Of a stretch of DNA of 13,448 bases, positions 7,645 to 13,448 are shown piece after piece. Within the stretch, counting starts at the first letter, position 1. Each line of letters opens with the position of its first letter. The stretch is from the NCBI GenBank assembly GCA_963693635.1, contig CAVOBC010000103.1:1-13448 (forward strand), in the 5' to 3' direction. The DNA comes from CAVOBC01 sp963693635. GTDB lineage: Bacteria; Pseudomonadota; Gammaproteobacteria; Pseudomonadales; Azotimanducaceae. Under the pieces are notes generated by a model. It made no database searches, was not told the origin of the DNA, and was given only the letters and a program-made list of their open reading frames with translations. A program made the translations under genes and the position numbers.

Positions 7645-8259
7645 ATGGCAAAGCTTGATCACATCATGTTCGCAACCACCGATCTGAACGAAGGTATTGC
7701 AGAGATCGAAGCGCTGACCGGTGTTGCGCCCGTCTACGGAGGTGCCCACGCGGGCGGTGGTACTTGCAACGCGCTGCTGTCGTTAGGTGATGACCAATAT
7801 CTTGAAGTCATCGCGCCGGATCCTGAGCAGGATCATGAAGGCAATCTCGCGGGTGAACTGATTGCGCACGGCGGTTCTGGCATCCGCAGTTGGGCGGTGG
7901 CAACAGACGACATTCAGCAATCCCGGACGATCGCAGACGCCCACGACCTGGGCCCGCAACCGATCGTCGACATGGCGCGCACGACGCCAGACGGGGTGCG
8001 CCTTGACTGGCAACTCTTTTTTCTGACGCGCGGCCGGCAGATGCCGTTCTTCATTGACTGGAAAGACTCGCCGCACCCGGCATTGACGACGCCGAAGGGC
8101 TGTTTGCTTGAACGCTTTACCGCCAGTCTTGCCGATGCCGGCGCGTATTCGGTTGTCATGCAGGCACTGGGGGTCGAGGTTGATGTGATCTCGGGGCCGC
8201 TGGGCCTGACGGCTATGCTGGCGACGCCTAACGGGATGGTGGCGCTTGAAAGCTGGTAG
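7645..8259 (+). CDS. Glyoxalase-like VOC-fold protein
   Basis: A 204-residue protein opening with LDHIMFATTDL (His6 is the usual first metal ligand) and continuing with DDQYLEVIAPDP, where Glu54 fits the second ligand. A second half (LLERFTASLADAGAY to PNGMVALESW) repeats the beta-alpha-beta-beta pattern loosely, as in the glyoxalase_3-type domain. Members of the vicinal oxygen chelate superfamily include glyoxalases, dioxygenases and resistance proteins; the actual reaction here is unknown. GAGAGACC precedes ATG 7645, giving a modest ribosome site. It sits between the Gfa-like gene and the selenoprotein candidate on the same strand; the gap of 172 nt to the latter contains a small GC hairpin (8304-8320). 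Confidence 0.82.
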   Translation: MAKLDHIMFATTDLNEGIAEIEALTGVAPVYGGAHAGGGTCNALLSLGDDQYLEVIAPDPEQDHEGNLAGELIAHGGSGIRSWAVATDDIQQSRTIADAHDLGPQPIVDMARTTPDGVRLDWQLFFLTRGRQMPFFIDWKDSPHPALTTPKGCLLERFTASLADAGAYSVVMQALGVEVDVISGPLGLTAMLATPNGMVALESW

Positions 8260-8303
8260 AAGTTGATTTTGCGATGACGGCTTGGGTGGCATCCGCAAAT
8301 CCT

Positions 8304-8320
8304 GGGGTCTGCCTGACCCC
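8304..8320. terminator. Possible weak hairpin terminator after the VOC gene
   Basis: GGGGTC (8304-8309) and GACCCC (8315-8320) pair perfectly around a five-base loop, 45 nt after the VOC stop. There is no T-run behind it, so it may be an attenuator or merely chance. The remainder of 8260-8431 shows nothing recognisable. Confidence 0.3.
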
Positions 8321-8431
8321 GTGGGCGAGCGGATTCTTGTCCCATCACCGCCGTACAACCGCCGTCTGCACCACTGCATGGTTCGGGCAAAAGGCATAGA
8401 CTCGATTCCACAATGTCCAACCGGAACGAGT

Positions 8432-9238
8432 ATGGAACCGATCAAGTATGTGGATGAACTGATTGCGCACTATGGCTCTCTGGGCTTTCCGGAATACAAA
8501 TGGACGGTCAATGACACCGCGCCTTTGCACCGGCTTGAAAAGCCGCTTAGTGAGTGTGTTGTTTCGATTCTGGTGTCAGGCGGCGTCTCGCAATGCAGCA
8601 TGCCGGGCTTCGACCCGGATGCCAGGAACGATCATCGACTCGATGCCATCGCGAACGAAACGCCGGAAGACGACTTTCAGATCCACGATTCCTACTACGA
8701 TCACACGGATGCGGAACACGATATCAATTGTGTCTTTCCAATCACGCGGTTGCGTGAATTCGCAGATGCTGGCGAGATTGGCGGGGTCGCTGCCAGGCAT
8801 TGGAGCGGTTTCATGGGGCGCATCTACAACCGCACGAAGGTGCTCGAAGAGTCTGCACCCGCGTTCGTTGCGAAACTCAATGAGGATGCGGTCGACATTT
8901 TACTCGCCGTACCCGCCTGACCTCTCGATCACCAAACCGTGGGTTTGGTATGCAGAGTCGCTGAAGAAGCAGGAATTGCTACGGTATGTGTTTCCACCGG
9001 GCGTGATCTGACAGTGCAGGTATTGCCGCCGCGCAGTGCGTTTGTAAACTTTCCGATGGGCAACAACTTTGGCGCGCCGGGCGATGTGGAACGCCAGAGT
9101 GAGATCATGCGCACCGCGCTCGCGATGATCCATGAGACCGAGCAGGCTGGCAGGTTGATCGATCTGCCGTACGAGTGGTCGGGACCGTTTGAGTACTTCA
9201 CGGGGCGCGGCAAGAACACCGCTGAAGCGGCGTCCTGA
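8432..9238 (+). CDS. Selenocysteine-containing PrdB/GrdB-family reductase-like protein (in-frame TGA recoded)
   Basis: Reading through TGA 8918-8920 as selenocysteine gives 268 residues with Sec163. The N-terminus (MEPIKYVDEL, LEKPLSE) and the part after TGA (DHQTVGLVCRVAEEAGIATV, then FVNFPMGNNFG) both resemble the glycine/sarcosine/betaine/D-proline reductase B-like family. In Cys relatives I recall a C-P-x-C-H-Q motif; here it is U-P-L-D-H-Q, so the TGA replaces the first Cys and Asp166 the second. A hairpin follows directly (8922-8957). In clostridia PrdB reduces D-proline with the pyruvoyl-bearing PrdA, but no PrdA is nearby, so substrate and partner are unknown. ATG 8432 has GGAA-type purines 5-8 bases upstream. 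The true stop is TGA 9236-9238. The alternative is a nonsense mutation in a dying gene, or a Cys codon misread. SelA, SelB, SelC and SelD are outside the window. Confidence 0.78.
8922..8957 (+). promoter_or_regulatory. Putative bacterial SECIS hairpin within the coding sequence
   Basis: ACCAAACC (8931-8938) pairs perfectly with GGTTTGGT (8942-8949) around the loop GTG (8939-8941). A lower stem adds CTCT (8922-8925) with AGAG (8954-8957), with partial pairing (A8928-T8951, T8929-A8950) between. The loop starts 18 nt after the TGA and opens with G. By established knowledge of bacterial SECIS elements (a stem-loop just 3' of UGA, apical loop roughly 16-37 nt away with a G among its first bases) this fits well. 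It would be the SelB binding site. Confidence 0.72.
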
Positions 9239-9243
9239 GCGCC

Positions 9244-9275
9244 GATCCAAAGCGGCCTCAGGACGGCCGCTGATC
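9244..9275. terminator. Bidirectional hairpin between convergent genes
   Basis: AGCGGCC (9251-9257) pairs with GGCCGCT (9265-9271) around a seven-base loop, and GATC (9244-9247) can pair with GATC (9272-9275) across a three-base bulge. It sits between the convergent selenoprotein candidate (stop 9238) and the dioxygenase gene (stop codon 9258-9260, inside the loop). No T-run on either side, so it is at best a GC-rich bidirectional terminator. Confidence 0.45.
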
Positions 9276-10070
9276 CGCAATGATGGAGACCCGCTCGCCA
9301 TAGCGCGAGTGTGGCTGGTAATCCCACACCGCGTGGTGCTGGGTGCAGCGATTGTCCCAGAACGTCAGGGTGTTGGGCTCCCACTGCACGCGGCAAGTGA
9401 GCCTGGGTGTCTCTGCGATGTGTCGAAATAACATGTCGAGCAGTGCGCGACTCTCGTTGCTGCGCAGGTCTTTGATGTGTGACGTGAAGCCGGAATTCAC
9501 ATAGAGCAGCTTGCGCCCGGTTTCGGGATGCGTGGCAATGACCGGATGTTCGTTGCGCGGGTACCCGCCAGGTGGCGGCGTCGATTTGTACGCGCCAACG
9601 TACGGCAGTGCACCATCGTGAACGGCGACGAGGCCTTCCAGCATTTGCTTCATCGTGTCCGACAGTAACTCGTAAGCAAGATAGGTGTCCGCGTACATCG
9701 TGTCCCCGCCACCACACGCCGGGGTCTCGGTGACGTACAGCATCGAGCCCATTGGCGGCAGTTCGTCGCAGGTGACGTCCGTGTGCCAGCCGTCGCCGGC
9801 CGTGTACGCGGACTCGCCGGTGGTTCGAACCTGCAGCATCTCAGGGTCGTCTGACCGCAAGCGGTGCATCGGGTGCACGTGGAGAGGGCCGAACCGGCGG
9901 GCGAAGGCCTTGTGCTCATCGCGGCTCAGGTGCTGGTCGCGGAACACCAGTACCATCCATTTCAGGTGCGCCTCATGTATGCGTGCAAACTGTTCATTGT
10001 CGAGCGGCCTGGACAGGTCAACGCCTGTCACCTCTGCGCCGATGTGCGGCGTGATGGGGACGATTTGCAT
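9258..10070 (-). CDS. TauD/TfdA-family Fe(II)/2-oxoglutarate-dependent dioxygenase
   Basis: This 270-residue enzyme couples decarboxylation of 2-oxoglutarate to hydroxylation of a substrate; family members release sulfite from taurine or cleave herbicide ethers. The iron triad is H96 and D98 (WHTD) with H245 in CTQHHAVWDY, and R260 in RYGERVSI should hold 2-oxoglutarate. IGAEVTGVDLSRPL near the N-terminus is typical of the family. Length is close to TauD (about 280). I chose ATG 10070 because AGGAG lies about eight bases upstream on the minus strand; the longer open frame to 10652 runs into the methyltransferase gene and carries no family sequence. No taurine or sulfonate transporter is adjacent, so the substrate is open. 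It diverges from the methyltransferase gene across 249 nt and converges on the selenoprotein candidate. Confidence 0.93.
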   Translation of the reverse strand: MQIVPITPHIGAEVTGVDLSRPLDNEQFARIHEAHLKWMVLVFRDQHLSRDEHKAFARRFGPLHVHPMHRLRSDDPEMLQVRTTGESAYTAGDGWHTDVTCDELPPMGSMLYVTETPACGGGDTMYADTYLAYELLSDTMKQMLEGLVAVHDGALPYVGAYKSTPPPGGYPRNEHPVIATHPETGRKLLYVNSGFTSHIKDLRSNESRALLDMLFRHIAETPRLTCRVQWEPNTLTFWDNRCTQHHAVWDYQPHSRYGERVSIIADQRPS

Positions 10071-10319
10071 TGATGGCTCCTGAAGTTGTGCGTCACCGTA
10101 CCGTCTTTCGGTATGGAATTCGACATGACCAGACGTGGCTGACTGGTGCGAGGCGGTCCGTCCCATGACACTCAAGGTACTGAGGGGGAGGGGGCAAGGC
10201 GTTCGCAAAGCGGCAGGTCTGAAGACGCGGTACGATGCTCCCCACAACATTAGATTAGACACGCGTACTCGCGAGACACGCCTGCACGCGCGTCGCCGGG
10301 GTCCACAAAGGAGTAACCC
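10071..10319. other. Divergent intergenic region between dioxygenase and methyltransferase genes
   Basis: These 249 nt must hold both promoters. A small inverted repeat TACCG (10099-10103) and CGGTA (10109-10113) lies 29 nt upstream of the dioxygenase start and could be an operator. Two loosely similar 17-nt blocks starting GACACGC lie at 10258-10274 and 10275-10291 (13 of 17 positions equal). The methyltransferase ribosome site is near 10308-10313. I see no convincing -35/-10 pair. Confidence 0.4.
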
Positions 10320-11063
10320 ATGACCGATTTGTCGCTTCAAGCGTTGATAAGCGCGGAATATCGCAGTGCAGAGAATATCGCCCGCAACGCGGTCCGGCAT
10401 CCGGTGGAGACCCTTGAATTCTTTGGTCTCAAGCCCGACATGACCGTGCTCGAAATCTTGCCAGCCTGGGGCTGGTACACCGAGATTCTGGCCCCATACC
10501 TTGCCGACCACGGCCGCCTGTATGTGGCGCACTTTTCGCCGGATGGAATCCTGCCGTATATGCCGCAGGTGTTGGCGATGTTCGAGAAGCGCTTGCACCG
10601 TGAGCCAGACCTGTTTGGCCGTATCACGGTCCGCCACATCAATCCGCCCCACGAGATCAGTGTGACGCCACCCGAGACCGCTGATCTCGCACTAACATTT
10701 CGCAATGTGCACAACTGGGTCATGGTTGATCAGGAGGACGAGTACTTTGCCGCCTTCTTCAAATCATTGAAGCCGGGCGGGGTGCTGGGCGTGGTTGAGC
10801 ACCGTGCAGCGCCGGACGCGGACATGGCTAGCATGCACAAGTCGGGCTATGTCACCGAGGCCTATGTGAAGGAGATTGCCGACAAGGCAGGCTTTGTCTT
10901 CGAAGCATCAAGTGAGATGAACGCAAATCCGAAGGACTTGACGGGTCACCCTGCAGGTGTGTGGTCGTTGCCACCGTTCATGCAGTCCGGCGACGAGGAC
11001 AAGTACCTGGAGATCGGTGAGAGCGACAGGATGACACTCAAGTTCCGCAAGCCCGCAGTCTGA
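10320..11063 (+). CDS. Class I SAM-dependent methyltransferase (COG4798-like)
   Basis: A 247-residue protein with a Rossmann-type methyltransferase core: TVLEILPAWGWYTEILAPYL (residues 42-61) is motif I in the variant form EILPAWGWY rather than DxGxGxG, followed by strands reading GRLYVAHFSP and ADLALTFRNVHNWV, then LKPGGVLGVVEHR, typical of the post-motif region. The sequence style matches a predicted methyltransferase group I recall as COG4798, whose substrate is unknown. Acidic residues late in the protein (SGDEDKYLEIGESDRM) precede a short C-terminal strand. The start at ATG 10320 is supported by AAGGAG about seven bases upstream. It is followed after 78 nt by the ADP-ribosylglycohydrolase gene on the same strand, so the pair may be cotranscribed. 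No signal peptide or membrane segment is visible. Confidence 0.85.
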   Translation: MTDLSLQALISAEYRSAENIARNAVRHPVETLEFFGLKPDMTVLEILPAWGWYTEILAPYLADHGRLYVAHFSPDGILPYMPQVLAMFEKRLHREPDLFGRITVRHINPPHEISVTPPETADLALTFRNVHNWVMVDQEDEYFAAFFKSLKPGGVLGVVEHRAAPDADMASMHKSGYVTEAYVKEIADKAGFVFEASSEMNANPKDLTGHPAGVWSLPPFMQSGDEDKYLEIGESDRMTLKFRKPAV

Positions 11064-11098
11064 GCGCACGAGCCTTGCGGTCGAGAACACAGATAGCA

Positions 11099-11125
11099 CA
11101 CGCAGAACACGCAGAACACGAAGAA
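11099..11125. repeat. Three 9-nt tandem repeats in a short intergenic gap
   Basis: CACGCAGAA (11099-11107), CACGCAGAA (11108-11116) and CACGAAGAA (11117-11125) follow each other in the 78-nt space between methyltransferase and glycohydrolase genes, ending 16 nt before the ATG. The flanking ACACAGATAG looks like a further decayed unit. Confidence 0.8.
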
Positions 11126-11141
11126 GAAGTGGGGTAGGGAT

Positions 11142-12521
11142 ATGTTGTTTGCAGGCTGGGACGCGCCACTCGCGTTGCTGGAGATGGAAGTCGTTCAACG
11201 TGAGTACGAAGGTTGCGAGGTTGCGGACGAGATCAAGGCACGGGTCGGGGACATCGACGCGGGCCGCGACGATGAACAGATCGATGTCATCGAAGGACTG
11301 TGGGGGGAACTGGAAGCCCTGACCCCGGCGTCCTCGTTTGGATACGTGCAACCCAACGACCTTGCGGGTATCCGCGCCGAACGGCCGGATGGACCGCGCC
11401 GGCTCACAGAGCCCAACAGTGACGATCTGCTGGACCGGTTTCATGGTGCGTGGACCGGGCGTGCCGCTGGCTGTGCGCTCGGCAAGCCGGTCGAGCGTCT
11501 CGGCATGCGTGGTACCAGTCACATGACGGGGCGTGAGGCCATCAAGGCCTATCTTCAGAACCGCAATGACTGGCCGCTCAATAACTACTTTTCAGGTCTG
11601 GACACGGGCGATGGCATACCTATCAGCTGTCCGGCGTCACAACGCGAAAACATCGAGTACATGGAACCGGACGACGACATTCACTACACGTTGATTGCGC
11701 TGCATGTCATGGAGAAACACGGCGTAGATTTCGTTTGGCAAGACGTCGCCGATGCGTGGAATTCCTGCTTGCCGTACAACGCCATCTGCACGGCGGAGAC
11801 CCAGGCGATCCTGAACTACTGCATGACCACGACACGCATGCGCACCGGGTCGTTTGCAAAACCTGAATTCACGAGCAGCCATTGCAACCCTTACCGCGAG
11901 TGGATCGGTGCCCAGATTCGTGCGGACGGCTGGGGCTACGCGTGTGCCGGCATGCCCGAACTTGCTGCCGAGTTTGCCTATAGGGACGCCTGCTGGTCAC
12001 ATCGGGCGAACGGCATCTATGGTGAGATGTTCTGTGCGGCGATGACTGCGGCGGCGTTTGTCGAGCCGGACCCGAAGCAACTCATCCGGATTGGCCTCTC
12101 TGAGATTCCCCGGCGTTCCCGCCTTGCCGAGGCGATTGGCAAGGGCCTGGGGTGGGCCGAGGAGTGCGCGGACTTCGAGAGTTTCATGGCGAGCATGGAA
12201 AAGGACTACGGCGAACTGTCCCCGGTTCACACCGTGAACAATGCGCTCATCGTCATGGGTTCCATGATCTACGGCCAGATGGATTTCCATCGCACCATTT
12301 GCACGTCGGTCGCCTGCGGCCTCGACACGGACTGCAATGGCGCGACCTGCGGGTCGATTGTTGGCGCGGCGGGCGGCGCAATCGCCATTAATTCCAGCCT
12401 GGTGTCGCCCCTTAACGACACGATCAAGCCGCACGTGTTCGGCTTCAGCGAAATCACGATGACCGAGCTTGCTGAACGCACGTTGGCTGTCCACCTGCAG
12501 GTGCGAGAGAGCGTGGCGTAA
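11142..12521 (+). CDS. ADP-ribosylglycohydrolase family protein with N-terminal extension
   Basis: Family members (DraG, ARH) remove ADP-ribose from proteins or small molecules using a two-magnesium site. In this 459-residue protein the hydrolase domain starts near residue 95. GAWTGRAAGCALGKPVE (102-118) is the counterpart of the usual GxxxGDALGxPxE, with Cys in place of the Asp. EPDDD (175-179) matches the metal-binding DD(D/T) stretch, and GLDTDCNG (393-400) matches the second metal motif G-x-DTD. The first 95 residues (ALLEMEVVQREYEG, then WGELEAL) are an unassigned, largely helical extension. Cys is frequent, with several residues around the DTD motif. ATG 11142 has a GTAGGGAT-type site just upstream; ATG 11184 is a possible alternative. 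Reversible ADP-ribosylation or nucleoside metabolism are both possible; no ADP-ribosyltransferase is nearby. Confidence 0.88.
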   Translation: MLFAGWDAPLALLEMEVVQREYEGCEVADEIKARVGDIDAGRDDEQIDVIEGLWGELEALTPASSFGYVQPNDLAGIRAERPDGPRRLTEPNSDDLLDRFHGAWTGRAAGCALGKPVERLGMRGTSHMTGREAIKAYLQNRNDWPLNNYFSGLDTGDGIPISCPASQRENIEYMEPDDDIHYTLIALHVMEKHGVDFVWQDVADAWNSCLPYNAICTAETQAILNYCMTTTRMRTGSFAKPEFTSSHCNPYREWIGAQIRADGWGYACAGMPELAAEFAYRDACWSHRANGIYGEMFCAAMTAAAFVEPDPKQLIRIGLSEIPRRSRLAEAIGKGLGWAEECADFESFMASMEKDYGELSPVHTVNNALIVMGSMIYGQMDFHRTICTSVACGLDTDCNGATCGSIVGAAGGAIAINSSLVSPLNDTIKPHVFGFSEITMTELAERTLAVHLQVRESVA

Positions 12522-12535
12522 CGCCTTTAAAGGCG
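12522..12535. other. 14-nt perfect palindrome after the glycohydrolase gene
   Basis: CGCCTTTAAAGGCG starts one base after the stop codon and is its own reverse complement. It lies 19 nt before the start of the next, broken gene. It may be a dimeric regulator site or part of a weak hairpin; no T-run follows. Confidence 0.45.
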
Positions 12536-12553
12536 GAGTGTGCAGGTAGTGTG

Positions 12554-13187
12554 ATGAAAGGCACATTGATATTGTCGGCGACAGCGGCACCCTGACCCGA
12601 CAGGCAAGGGAGGTCGCGCTTGAAGTCGGCTACACCTCGGTGCGCCTCATCGGCGTTGACCTGCCTGAACCGGCTACATCGGTGCAACGAGCACCGACCA
12701 GCGAGTGTCGGCGGAGCGTGCTGCGTTTCGGGCGTCGAGCGCCTCGGGCGATCTATTCATTGCATTGCAGGACGCGCAGGCCAAGGCGCGACTTAGTGCT
12801 GAGTGTGCGCCAGCGTTGGTGAATCTGATCCATCCGTCCGCGGTGGTCAGCCCGAGCGCTGTGCTGAGCCGCAACATCTTTGTGGGTGCATTCGCGTTCG
12901 TGAATATGGATGCGCGCGTTGCCGATGGTGTTGTGGTCAATTCCCGGGCCGCGATTGAGCACGACAACGAGATAGGCGAGTGCGTGTTCCTCGGCACGGG
13001 CGCGACGTTGTCCGGCCACGTTCATATAGGGTCCTTCACGATGGTGGGTGCCGGCGTCACGATCAAGCCCGGCACGCGAGTGGCCGGCGGCGTCACGTTG
13101 GGCGCCGGCGCTGTGGTCGTCCGGGATGTGACTGAACCGGGCGTTTACGTCGGCAATCCGGCGGAGTTGCTGGGGGCGGGCAGGTGA
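12554..13187 (+). pseudogene. NeuD/PglD-like sugar O/N-acetyltransferase with two frameshifts
   Basis: Relatives transfer an acetyl group from acetyl-CoA to an amino sugar or sialic acid; a short Rossmann-like domain precedes a left-handed beta helix. Three frames together give the whole protein. ATG 12554 reads MKGTLIL; after a one-base loss near 12570-12576 the next frame reads VGDSGTLTRQAREVALEVGY and RLIGVDLPE; after a second shift between about 12660 and 12672 the third frame reads GYIGATSTDQRVSAERAAF, GDLFIALQDAQAKARL and NLIHPSAVVSPSAV, then hexapeptide repeats ending VYVGNPAELLGAGR. Both shifts go in the same direction, as expected for single lost bases. The open piece from GTG 12705 alone holds the helix but lacks a ribosome site and the first domain. 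Either a decayed gene or two sequencing deletions. Confidence 0.82.
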
Positions 13188-13215
13188 TTCGTGTCACCCA
13201 CGCGCACCAGTTGAC

Positions 13216-13263
13216 CCATTGACCTTTCGAGCCATTGACCTGTCGATCTATTGACCGATGCCA
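13216..13263. repeat. Three 16-nt imperfect tandem repeats between convergent genes
   Basis: Units CCATTGACCTTTCGAG (13216-13231), CCATTGACCTGTCGAT (13232-13247) and CTATTGACCGATGCCA (13248-13263) share YATTGACC at the front; a partial TTGACC precedes them at 13211. CGGGTCAG occurs twice just after (13271-13278, 13281-13288), overlapping the end of the minus-strand gene. Confidence 0.75.
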
Positions 13264-13274
13264 CGTGTACCGGG

Positions 13275-13448
13275 TCAGTACGGGTCAGGCTCATTCTGGA
13301 ACTGGCGGTGGATTTCGATGACGCCCGGTGTCATGGCGATTAGCCATGCAGCAGCGGCAGCGATCGACCAGGTTGCGGGCAAGAGCACGAAAGCCGCCGC
13401 CCAGACAGCCGCGAACCCGAATACGCGCCCCATCATTTTGTTGGCTTT
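13275..13448 (-). CDS. Small membrane protein, C-terminal part
   Basis: The minus frame is open from the window edge to TGA (complement of 13275-13277), giving 57 residues. Two hydrophobic stretches, VFGFAAVWAAAFVLLPATW and SIAAAAAWLIAMTPGVI, look like one or two inner-membrane helices, followed by a charged tail IHRQFQNEPDPY. An ATG pair at 13436 and 13433 could start a 53-residue protein, or the gene may extend past the window; there is not enough upstream sequence to judge a ribosome site. I recognise no family. It converges on the acetyltransferase pseudogene, with tandem repeats between. Confidence 0.55.
   Translation of the reverse strand, partial: KANKMMGRVFGFAAVWAAAFVLLPATWSIAAAAAWLIAMTPGVIEIHRQFQNEPDPY

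Noticed and set aside
8939..9238. Separate small gene starting at GTG 8939
   Set aside because: It has no ribosome site, it is in the same frame as the upstream gene, and its sequence is the second half of the same family; the GTG is also the loop of the SECIS-like hairpin.
9236..9238. Second TGA of the selenoprotein candidate as another Sec codon, since a hairpin also follows it
   Set aside because: The family-like sequence has already ended, and the frame would run into the antisense dioxygenase gene; the hairpin is better explained as a convergent-gene terminator.
10258..10291. Two-copy 17-nt tandem repeat
   Set aside because: Only 13 of 17 positions match in CG-rich sequence; not strong enough to list as a repeat.
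10071..10652. Upstream extension of the dioxygenase frame
   Set aside because: It runs antisense through the methyltransferase gene; ATG 10070 has AGGAG and starts the TauD-like sequence.
12660..12672. Programmed frameshift in the acetyltransferase
   Set aside because: No slippery heptamer or following pseudoknot is visible, and a second unrelated shift occurs upstream, so mutation or sequencing error is simpler.

Overview
The window looks like a GC-rich proteobacterial chromosome segment. Genes are compact, most starts have purine-rich Shine-Dalgarno sites, and the content is dominated by accessory catabolic and redox enzymes: a Rieske oxygenase, an SDR dehydrogenase, a sulfatase, a Baeyer-Villiger-type flavin monooxygenase, a TauD/TfdA dioxygenase, and VOC and Gfa-like proteins. 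I cannot name a genus. There is no rRNA, tRNA, CRISPR array, transposase or phage gene. No stretch over 300 bases lacks a gene; the longest gaps are 488-781, 10071-10319 and 2677-2888, all divergent promoter regions.

Layout. (1) 1-487, minus: N-terminal part of a Rieske dioxygenase alpha subunit with an amber codon just after the Rieske motif. (2) 782-1600, plus: an SDR dehydrogenase. (3) 1632-2676, minus: a wrecked C45/acyl-CoA:6-APA acyltransferase-like gene in three frames, with a plus-strand piece of another Rieske oxygenase embedded in it. (4) 2889-5120 and 5224-7077, plus: a sulfatase followed by a Baeyer-Villiger-like monooxygenase. (5) 7181-9238, plus: a Gfa-family zinc protein, a glyoxalase-like VOC protein, and a PrdB/GrdB-family protein. 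(6) 9258-10070, minus: a TauD/TfdA dioxygenase, convergent with the preceding gene. (7) 10320-12521, plus: a SAM methyltransferase and an ADP-ribosylglycohydrolase. (8) 12554-13187, plus: a NeuD/PglD-like acetyltransferase split over three frames. (9) 13275-13448, minus: the C-terminal end of a small membrane protein.

The most striking item is at 8432-9238. One reading frame continues across a TGA at 8918-8920. The TGA falls where Cys homologues of the glycine/sarcosine/betaine/D-proline reductase B family carry the first Cys of a C-P-x-C-H-Q motif (recalled from memory). A perfect 8-bp hairpin with a G-starting triloop follows at a spacing typical of bacterial SECIS elements. I read this as a selenoprotein gene that an ordinary gene caller would split in two.

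A second theme is short imperfect tandem repeats (three or four copies, units of 9-17 nt, unrelated between sites) in at least five intergenic regions. A third is gene damage: three of about a dozen genes are broken, which could be real decay or partly sequencing and assembly error.

Functionally, the oxygenases, dehydrogenase and sulfatase would suit stepwise attack on sulfated or cyclic (terpenoid or steroid-like) organic compounds. That link is inferred from gene content only, since no single operon joins them.
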